Below the pieces are notes generated by a model. It did not search any database. It was not told where the DNA came from and saw only the letters and a program-made list of their open reading frames with translations. This document shows positions 15,701 through 22,200 of a DNA stretch of 24,490 nucleotides, in pieces. The first letter of the stretch is position 1, and each line of letters starts with the position of its first letter. Source of the DNA: JBDRNO01 sp043811005 (GTDB lineage: Bacteria; Bacteroidota; Bacteroidia; NORP154); the NCBI GenBank assembly GCA_043811005.1, contig JBDRNO010000277.1:1-24490 (forward strand). The letters run 5' to 3'. The translations under genes and the position numbers were made by a program.

Positions 15701-17748
15701 AGTTTTTTGTAAACAAATTCTCCTCCTTTGTTATTGGTTAGAGTTACTGTTACTTCATTGTGATCATCCAACAGTGATAATTCCAGTTCATGATCGGTCT
15801 CATCAATTTTTATGATATAGCTTTGGTTAAAAGGTAAATTACGGAATACAAAATATCCTTCTTTATTTGTTTGGGAAGTATATACTATCTCACCCTGTTC
15901 ATTAACAAGGTGTATCCTAATTCCTTCGGGTTTTTTGTCAGTAATTGTTTTATATTTGAACCTGCCCGATAAAGTGTTACCTTTAATAAGTGGAGCAGCC
16001 CATTTAACCTGGTAACCGTAAATATCATCTGGAATAATACCCAATGTATCAACCGCATCCAAAAGACCTAAGCCATGGATGGCCTCATAAGCTAATTTAA
16101 CGTAAATAAATTCACCTTTTTCGTTAGTAGCAAGTTCGGCAATTACATTTTTATCGTTGAATACCAATAATGCAACATCCGGATTATATTCCTCGGTTTT
16201 AATGATATAGTTATTATCATAAGGCAAGTTCTCAAATACAAAATTTCCCTTATCATCGGCAATGGCGCTACTTACTATCTCTCCATCATTATTTACCAAT
16301 AATACTTTCATCCCGGAAATATCGGTTTTGTCACCTGTTAACTGTCCTGTAAATGATTTGGTAATTCCTTCTGTCTCAATGTTGGTATCTTTAGTATATA
16401 ACAAAGCTAATCCCCCAACTTGCTGATAAGAGAGTTTTTTGTAAACAAACTTTCCTTCCTTATTATTGGTAAGTTGAACTGTGACTTCATTATTTTCATC
16501 GAATATCAACAGTTCCAAATCCGGGTTTTGCTCATCTGTTTTTATTGTAAAATTTTGATCGTAAGGTAATTTTTCGAATATAAAGTTTCCTCTTTTGTCT
16601 GTTGTTGTTGTATAAACTATTTTGCCTTGTTCATTCACCAAATGTATCTTAATACCTTCCGGTTTTTCATCAGAAAGTTGTTTAAATTGAAACTTTCCTG
16701 CCAATATGTTTCCTTCTTCGGTGGGTGCAAGTAATTTTATATTAAAGCCATAGATATCATCTTTGCCAATACTACCGGGTCTGTTTGAAGAAAAGAAACC
16801 ACCTTTTTCCAATGCCATGTATGGATAAAGAACCGTATCGGGGTAATTCCTGAAAAATATACTAAAATCATCAAATTCCGTATTGATGGTTGAGCCGAGA
16901 TTGGACACTTCAGTCCATTTACCGTCAACTTTCAGGGCGGAAAACAAATCTAATCCACCAAATCCACTATGTCCATTGGAAGAAAAATATAGTGTACCGT
17001 CCTCATGTATAAAAGGGAAATACTCATTACCGATAGTATTTACTTCAGGCCCAAGATTTGTTGGTTCACTCCATTCTTCTCCTTCCTTCCTGCATACGTA
17101 GATATCTTTACCTCCATAACCTCCTTCCATGTCAGAAGAAAAATACAAGTACTCTCCATCGGCTGATAAGTTAGGATGCCCGAAAGAAACCCCCTCTTTA
17201 TTTATATTCAGCGATTTTATTTTCTTCCACTTTTTGTCTTCTTTTACTGCTGAAAATAACCGTGGTCTGTAAATATTTTCCTTGTTTTTTCCGTAGTATT
17301 CTATCCTGGTAAAAATTGCATAATTCCCGTTTCGGCTAAAACAAATCGGTCCGTTATGATTTAATTGGTTTATACTGTTTGAGAAAGGTCTTGGACTTGA
17401 ATAACGAAAGGTATCATCAACAGTGTTGATATTTGAATATTGGATAGCTAAATAGGATGCTTTTTCAAAGCGATTTTCGCCATAATTAACATAGTCTATT
17501 TCGCGTTCCGAAGCAAAAACAAGCTTGTTTTCATACATAACCGGACCTAAATCCACTCCTTTACTGTTAATCCCGGATATTTTGTAAACTTTAAATATAG
17601 GAACCTCTTCTGCTTTTTCATCCGGAACTGTATAACCTTGACTATATCCGGACGGGCTGTGATAAGCATCCGTAACATCACTTTGAGGGAAGATGCTTGA
17701 AACAGTGGAGAATATTAGAAACAGAAAAATTATTAGGAACTTGTGCAT
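12760..17748 (-). CDS. Very long PD40 and OmpA-domain envelope protein (1,662 residues)
   Basis: This is likely a periplasmic or outer-membrane-associated protein anchored to peptidoglycan. I take the ATG at 17746-17748 as start (MHKFLIIFLF signal peptide ending near FPQS). A TTG six codons upstream is less likely. Residues of about 45-340 form PD40/WD40-like propeller repeats, with motifs GEYLYFSSD, GGKDIYV, TLYFSSNGHSGFGGLDLF and FFSSNRPG. Four tandem 244-residue units follow, each made of two CnaB-like/carboxypeptidase-regulatory-like modules (GIKIHLVNEQGKIVYT and FTGQLTGDKTDISGMKVLLV types). After an acidic linker come two OmpA C-terminal domains (NFDS, AYTD..G, YN..LSKKRA, NRRA); both keep the Asp and Arg that bind the peptidoglycan peptide in OmpA. 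PD40-OmpA proteins beside PorP/SprF genes are common in T9SS loci, but are usually much shorter. The last 17 or so residues (STPPRTSPLFGG and on) look like readthrough into an intergenic element. Confidence 0.93.
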   Translation of the reverse strand: MHKFLIIFLFLIFSTVSSIFPQSDVTDAYHSPSGYSQGYTVPDEKAEEVPIFKVYKISGINSKGVDLGPVMYENKLVFASEREIDYVNYGENRFEKASYLAIQYSNINTVDDTFRYSSPRPFSNSINQLNHNGPICFSRNGNYAIFTRIEYYGKNKENIYRPRLFSAVKEDKKWKKIKSLNINKEGVSFGHPNLSADGEYLYFSSDMEGGYGGKDIYVCRKEGEEWSEPTNLGPEVNTIGNEYFPFIHEDGTLYFSSNGHSGFGGLDLFSALKVDGKWTEVSNLGSTINTEFDDFSIFFRNYPDTVLYPYMALEKGGFFSSNRPGSIGKDDIYGFNIKLLAPTEEGNILAGKFQFKQLSDEKPEGIKIHLVNEQGKIVYTTTTDKRGNFIFEKLPYDQNFTIKTDEQNPDLELLIFDENNEVTVQLTNNKEGKFVYKKLSYQQVGGLALLYTKDTNIETEGITKSFTGQLTGDKTDISGMKVLLVNNDGEIVSSAIADDKGNFVFENLPYDNNYIIKTEEYNPDVALLVFNDKNVIAELATNEKGEFIYVKLAYEAIHGLGLLDAVDTLGIIPDDIYGYQVKWAAPLIKGNTLSGRFKYKTITDKKPEGIRIHLVNEQGEIVYTSQTNKEGYFVFRNLPFNQSYIIKIDETDHELELSLLDDHNEVTVTLTNNKGGEFVYKKLTYQQVGGLALLYTIDTDLETEEITKSFTGQLTGDKTDISGMKVLLVNDDGEVVSSAITDEKGNFVFENLPFDNNYILKTEEYNPDVALLVLNDENVIAELATNEKGEFVYVKLAYEAIHGLGLLDAVDTLGIIPDDIFGYQVKWTAPLITGNTLSGRFKYQTITDNKPEAIRIYLVNEQGEIVHTTKTNKEGYFTFNNLPFDQSFIIKIDEPNQELELSLLNNYNEVTITLTNNKVGEFVYKKLSYQQVGGLSLLFTKDTDLETEKTTKSLTGQLTGDETDISGKKVLLVNDDGEIVDSAVTDDKGSFVFEKLPYDNNYILKTEEYNPDVELLIFNKENVIAELTTNEKGEFVYVKLAYETINNLGLLEEVDTSGLLKDDIYGYKVKWVVPAEKRSTLAGMFKYSIPTDKKPQGIKLYLINDKGEIVHTSITDEKGYFVFQNLPFDQNYIIKIDETDHELELSLLDDNNQVTVTLINDKGGKFVYKKLSYQQIAGLSFLYTIDTELETDAIPSGSGITREITKTLTGQLTGTYTKGLKVFLVGYDGLMVDTVVTDFMGCFVFKNLPYDKNYILKIEEYNREIELLVFNDENIVAKLTANEKGEFVNVKLAREAAGALAMLDANDTDFERGIEPSILDISKDNVAFISDADNVVFVFGLIKSEESGSLSMIEEVDYEDSELLIETETDIYLDTVQDVTPKPEPALVVEQIQDPAKHVFPSSEFEKISRIYFNFDSFNLTKTAKTILDSTAAILIGQSLLKLEVAAYTDIQGNDNYNRQLSKKRANSVIDYLISKGINTSRLISNSYGESNLAVKCTGCTVEQHKLNRRAEIKFHPMKPDTMTRLVPGIDEEKIERACKIYFNFDSYSLTKNAKSTLDSTAAILIAQPLIILEANAYTDTLGDDNYNLQLSKKRANSVIDYLISKGIDANRMTGNGNGEFNLAVKCTDCSIEKHQLNRRAVIKLSTPPRTSPLFGGRESHP
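12762..12818 (-). other. GC-rich hairpin element forming the end of the OmpA gene
   Basis: The coding strand here is C-rich then G-rich, unlike the AT-rich surroundings. CTCTCC at 12791-12796 can pair with GGAGAG at 12770-12775. An alternative pairing is GGAAGG at 12775-12780 with CCTTCC at 12750-12755. The element covers the last 17 or so codons, after the natural OmpA end (AVIKLS), and the stop codon. It resembles the short G/C-rich intergenic repeats often seen in Bacteroidota genomes. It could also act as a terminator-like structure, but no run of T follows directly. Confidence 0.45.
12810..13545 (-). repeat. Tandem duplication of the OmpA-like domain (390-bp period)
   Basis: The sequence ATCAAAATTG (codons of the NFDS motif) is at 13111 and 13501. 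AGATAATCAATAACACTATT (codons of SVIDYLIS) is at 12941 and 13331. Both steps are 390 bp, or 130 residues. Both copies read IYFNFDS..LTK, AYTD..G.DNYN, LSKKRANSVIDYLISKGI and LNRRA.IK. Confidence 0.92.
13810..16740 (-). repeat. Four tandem 732-bp (244-residue) units in the PD40-OmpA gene
   Basis: The codons for LSYQQVGGL and their variants recur near 14219, 14951, 15683 and 16415, an exact 732-bp step. Each unit holds module A (TLSGRFKY..., ending GLALLYT) and module B (GQLTGD..., ending GLGLLDAVDT), about 120 residues each. Units 2 and 3 are the most alike. The first A and last B modules are the most diverged, as expected for growth from the middle of an array. The modules look like beta-sandwich (CnaB-like) folds, from the G.F.F..LP(Y/F)...Y.IK pattern. 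Confidence 0.9.
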
Positions 17749-17834
17749 GGCTAAAAAAAAAGGCAAAAATAAAAATGCAAGATTGTTTTTTAGTATTTTT
17801 TAGTCAAATATTATTAGAGTTCGTCCAATATTTC

Positions 17835-17923
17835 AATTTTGAGGACAATGGAAAATTGGAATATTGGGAAAAATTTGAAAGCCCCATTATTCCAATATTC
17901 CAGCATTCCATTCTTCCAAAATT
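17835..17923. repeat. Large imperfect inverted repeat between the PorP/SprF and OmpA genes
   Basis: The left arm (17835-17866) and right arm (17883-17923) can form a long imperfect stem. A perfect core, GGAATATTGG with CCAATATTCC, is flanked by AATTTTG/CAAAATT and AATGG/CCATT matches. It lies 60 bp past the PorP/SprF stop and about 87 bp before the OmpA start. It could serve as a transcript processing or termination signal, or be a dispersed intergenic repeat. Apart from this the 216-bp spacer holds only AT-rich sequence. Confidence 0.6.
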
Positions 17924-17982
17924 AATATGGATAAAAACAGTATATTTATTAAAATGTTTTTACTTTATAAATAAGTTCTAAA

Positions 17983-18945
17983 TTATAAGAACTTCGGACA
18001 TAACAGTTCTTTCTTTTTCGATATTTCGAAATCAATTCCTATAAATATCTCATGCGAACCGCTGTTGTATTTTCTCATCTCATTCAGGGATATGTCATAG
18101 GAATAGCCGGCTCTGAAATAATCGGTAATATTAAATTCCGTAATTAAAACAAGATCTTTAGATGTCCGGTATGAAGCTCCGATCCAGAATACTTTCTTGA
18201 ATAAGCAACTCATGTTAATATCCATATTAATAGGTATCCCTTCCAAATATCTGATCATTGTGGAGGGTTTTAATACTATATTGTCATTGATCACAAATGC
18301 CTTTCCAACAGTAGCAATAAAATGCCTGTAAAGCTGTGTTTCCAGGTACTCAATATCATAAGAGCCGATTTTTTTCTGGGATAAATGAGTTACTGCTGCA
18401 CCGGCATAAAAAGTTTTGGTATAATAATACAATCCAAAGTCGAAACTGGGTATAAATTTGCCTGTGATAGATGTGTTGTTATATATATCGTTCTTATCTT
18501 TAAAGTCCAAGATATCTTCATTCACCTGTATCCTGTAAATTCCTCCCCTCAGCGCCATTGAAAGTTTTCCGCTATTTAAGTGGAGATGATAAGCATAAGT
18601 GCCAAAAGCTCCGATGTTACTTCTAGGTCCTATTTTTTCATTTATTACGTTAAATCCCAAAGCCACGCGTTTACCTTTAAAAGGAGAGTGAATGCTGAAT
18701 GTCTCACTTACCGGAGCTCCGTCAATTCCCACCCAGTGATTGCGATACAATAATACAGCACTAACAGATTGCCTGCTACCGGCATAAGCAGGATTCATGG
18801 AAAACGGGTTGAACATATACTGGCTGTATAAAGCATTTTGCTGAGCTTTTAATTGATTATTGACCCCGTAAGATAATGCCAATATTAAAAGTAATTTGAA
18901 GGCAAATGATATTGGATATTGGATTTTAGATATTGGATATTTCAT
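17983..18945 (-). CDS. PorP/SprF family type IX secretion system membrane protein
   Basis: This 320-residue protein has the signature of the PorP/SprF family: ALYSQYMFNPFSMNPAYAGSR just after the signal peptide, then YRNHWVGIDGAPVSETFSIH and repeated amphipathic strands with GLYYYTKTFYAGAAVTHLS. The family forms outer-membrane beta-barrels. In F. johnsoniae SprF is needed to deliver SprB, a type B sorting-domain cargo, to the surface. Here the gene follows a type B cargo gene, as sprF follows sprB, so it probably handles that protein and possibly the giant adhesin too (inference). The mature protein begins near AQQNALYSQ. The start is odd: the first 13 or so residues (MKYPISKIQYPIS) are encoded by a short tandem repeat that looks intergenic. 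No other Met lies before the hydrophobic core. Confidence 0.95.
   Translation of the reverse strand: MKYPISKIQYPISFAFKLLLILALSYGVNNQLKAQQNALYSQYMFNPFSMNPAYAGSRQSVSAVLLYRNHWVGIDGAPVSETFSIHSPFKGKRVALGFNVINEKIGPRSNIGAFGTYAYHLHLNSGKLSMALRGGIYRIQVNEDILDFKDKNDIYNNTSITGKFIPSFDFGLYYYTKTFYAGAAVTHLSQKKIGSYDIEYLETQLYRHFIATVGKAFVINDNIVLKPSTMIRYLEGIPINMDINMSCLFKKVFWIGASYRTSKDLVLITEFNITDYFRAGYSYDISLNEMRKYNSGSHEIFIGIDFEISKKKELLCPKFL
18908..18940. repeat. Short tandem repeat (GATATTGGAT type) at the PorP/SprF start
   Basis: The plus strand reads GATATTGGATATTGGATTTT then AGATATTGGATAT, giving three GATATTGGAT units. The repeat encodes the N-terminal residues KYPISKIQYPI on the minus strand. Its form resembles dispersed AT-rich spacer repeats of Bacteroidota and is unlike the following coding sequence. 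Confidence 0.7.
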
Positions 18946-19025
18946 TTTGGACTTTTATGTTTTTTTTATATTGATTTGTTCAAAATGCCACTTAATTTTT
19001 TTATTTTACAATCAGGTTCTGGGCT

Positions 19026-19090
19026 CTGGGTTCTGGGTTGTTGATTTTATACTCAGACTCCTTTACCAATACATTCCACCCAGCACCCAG
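19026..19090. repeat. Inverted repeat of CTGGGT units in the spacer after the type B cargo gene
   Basis: CTGGGTTCTGGGT at 19026-19038 pairs with ACCCAGCACCCAG at 19078-19090 (12 of 13 positions), with a 39-bp loop. A further GGTTCTGGGCT copy precedes the left arm. It lies in the 271-bp spacer between the type B cargo gene and the PorP/SprF gene, about 130-190 bp after the cargo stop. It could be a weak terminator or attenuator, or a dispersed element. The rest of the spacer is AT-rich, and I found no TAnnTTTG box on the coding strand. Confidence 0.6.
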
Positions 19091-19216
19091 TAACATTATT
19101 TTATAGTATCGTAATTTCATTTTTTTAATTTTTTACCAATTAGTTCTATTGTTAAAGTTCTATTTCATTATTCGATATTCAAATTATTAATTAATTTACT
19201 AAGTAAAATATTATAT

Positions 19217-22200
19217 TTACCTAGTAATCTCAACCCACCCACTCATTGTTTCATCATCAAGCTTAATGATATAGAAATAAGTGCCGCTTGGCAGATCAGT
19301 GCCATTCTTATCCTTTCCATCCCATACCACATCTTTATTATCATAATTATTAAATTCGATAACAATATTTTCCCACCTGTTAAAGATTATTATCCTGTTT
19401 GTTCCGTAATGATGAATTCCGTCAATTATCCAGGTATCGTTCATATCATCACCATTAGGACTGAATATGTTATAAATATGCAAGCCGCAGCTTGGAGAAT
19501 TATCTACAGTAATCACAACGGAATCTTCGTAGAAACATGAATCCAGAGTTTTTACGATTACGTGATAGGTTGTTGTTACTCTCGGGTCGGCTAAGGGATC
19601 AGGCATATTCGGATCGCTTAATCCTTCCGGTGGGAACCATTGATAAGAAATCCCGCCAGATGCAAATAATTGAACAGAATCCCCCAAACAGATGGTAGCA
19701 TTCCCTCCGGCACTTACAATGCTTTGACTATAAACAAATACCTCTATCGAACTTGCAGCTGATTCACACGCTCCAATAATCTCCGTAACATAATATATAT
19801 TAGAGCCGGGTAGTGTATATGGTGTATAAACATTACCTGTACCTAAAAGATTGGTTAATAAAAGATCGCTATACCAATAAATGATACCCCCTGCTTGCGG
19901 CAATACTTCGAGGTCTGCTATTGAGTCACCTTCACAATAATATATTGTTGGTGAAGCTATAAAGGGTGGGGGAGGAGTGGAAATAACATTTATAGTCACA
20001 CTACCACCAACATTGCCCGGGCATCCAGATGAATCTGTGATCGAAACAAGAGTATAGGTAGTTGTATCTGCAGGAGCAAAGGTAACGGAATCACCGGGTA
20101 GTAGACCGGTTTCAGTATATGTATCAGTGCCGTCAGTGTAATCAATATTGAATGGTCCTATTCCATTGAAAGATAATGCAAATGTCGTACTATCACCTTC
20201 ACAGATTGTCTTGTTTCCGCTTATTGAGACTGAAGGAATTGGAAGTACTGTAATTGTTTCATAATCAGTATAACTACATCCGCTGGGATCGGTTACAGTA
20301 TAAGTAATTGAATGCGAACCCTGACCGGCTGAATCCGGGTTAAAGGTACCGTTGATAGGATCAATAATGCCAGGACCTGCCCATGTTCCACCTGCAGGTG
20401 AAGCCAACAGGATATCTATTGAATCCAAGCCACAATATGGGCCTGCAGGGAAAATAATAGCATTTGGTGCAGTTAATATGGTAATATCAAATGTTGAACT
20501 GTTCGGACAAGGACCACCAGTTGTATATGTTATCGTATAGGTTGAATCAATGCTTGCCATCAGGTCAATTTGCCCTGAAACAGCATCTATAGCCACACTT
20601 GCCGGTGCAGAAAAGGTTCCGGGTGTATATCCTGTTACAGTTGGAACAGGATTGCTGTCATTCTGGCAAAATACGGAATCTAAGTAAAAGAAAGTTGGAT
20701 CTTCATTGGGTGATTCGGAAATAATTGCCGTGTCGGATACTGAGCAACCATTCGCATCTGTTACAACCATATAATAAACATCAGCACACAGGCTATCGGC
20801 AGCAGGAGTTGAATAAGTAAATGTACCATTGGATATCAAATATGTATACGGCTGCATACCTCCTGTAGCGGATATTGCGATCTCTCCTTCACAAGCCCCG
20901 ATGCAACCTGCATCTATAATTGTATCAATGTTAATAGATATAGCATTTGGTTCATACAATATTATATTATCAGTAGTGCTGCATCCTTTGAGATCTGATA
21001 CAGTCACATTGTATATTCCAGCACATAAGCTTGTAGCAGTTAATGTGGTTTGTGTATTGGGATCATCCCATAAATAAGTGTAAGGTGCAGTTCCTCCTGA
21101 TACAGATACAGTTGCATCTCCATCGCATACACCAAAACAGCTTGCATTGTTGCCGGCAGGAGTTGTCATTATCTCTGTGGATATACTGATGATCACCGAA
21201 TCATATTTGCTCTTGCAGCCATTTATGGTTTGCGTAACATAATATACTGCATCCAATGGTATCGGGGTAAGTGTATTACCCGTATCAATAACGGTTGTAA
21301 GGGATGTATCCGAATACCATGTTATTGATCCTCCCGGATCCGGAGTTGCATACATATCAGCAATTGAATCACCGAAGCAGTATGAAGTATCATTACTTAC
21401 AACAGGTGCTCCCGGACCGGATTTTATTACGTAAGCCAGGCTGAACTCGGAAGTGTTTTGTCCCAGGGTATCAGTTGCGGTTGCGGTGATAAATGTGTCA
21501 TTTGTGACTGTGTACAGGAAGTTGGCTGTGAAATTGGCATTTCCTGTTCCATCTGTTGTTACCAATGAAACTCCGATATGATATTCTCCTTCTCCGAAGC
21601 CTGAAGGATCGGGAGCTGTGTTTGTGAAGAACTCCAGCCTGAAAGGTGTGTTGGGTTTGCTGTTTAATGAACCAGCTACAGTTACCCAACCGGGGTTGCA
21701 GGAGTAGGCATTTGAGATAACCGGGTAGTTTTGTTTTTCATTGGCTCCCATATCAGTATCCATATTATCGTTTGCAGTGACTCCATCCTGCCCGATATCT
21801 ATACCCAAGCCTGCATTATCATGAATGCTGTTTCTGACTATCAGATTATGGACGCTATTGACAGAATCAAGGATGATCCCGTTGTTCACATTATAGGCTA
21901 TCAGGTTTCCTCCACCAGGTCCCGGACCTCCGATCTTGTTGAAAGAAGCACCGTCTGTAATATGGACACCTGAATACATATTGCCAAGAGGTGCTGTCCC
22001 AGTAGCATCCGTCCCGATGTAATTTCCGAGGACACGGTTGTTTGCTGTTTCTTGCCCCATGATTATAATCCCTTCGTTGAGGTTAGCAGAAATGATGTTT
22101 TTCTCCAGAATTAAGCCCCCTCCGATCATGTTGAATGAAGCGCTGTCTTCAATAATTATTCCGTATTCATTGGAAAGGGCAAGAGAGCCGGTTTGGTCAG

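Noticed and set aside
17764..17771. TATTTTTG, a match to the -7 promoter consensus just before the OmpA gene
   Set aside because: It is only about 16 bp before the chosen ATG, overlaps a run of T and has no -33 box at proper spacing.
17697..17981. Plus-strand open frame of 94 codons across the spacer between the OmpA and PorP/SprF genes
   Set aside because: It overlaps the OmpA signal-peptide codons and is otherwise a translation of the inverted repeat; no family resemblance.
18896..19093. Plus-strand open frame of 65 codons upstream of PorP/SprF
   Set aside because: Its sequence is the translated GATATTGGAT repeat plus AT-rich spacer.
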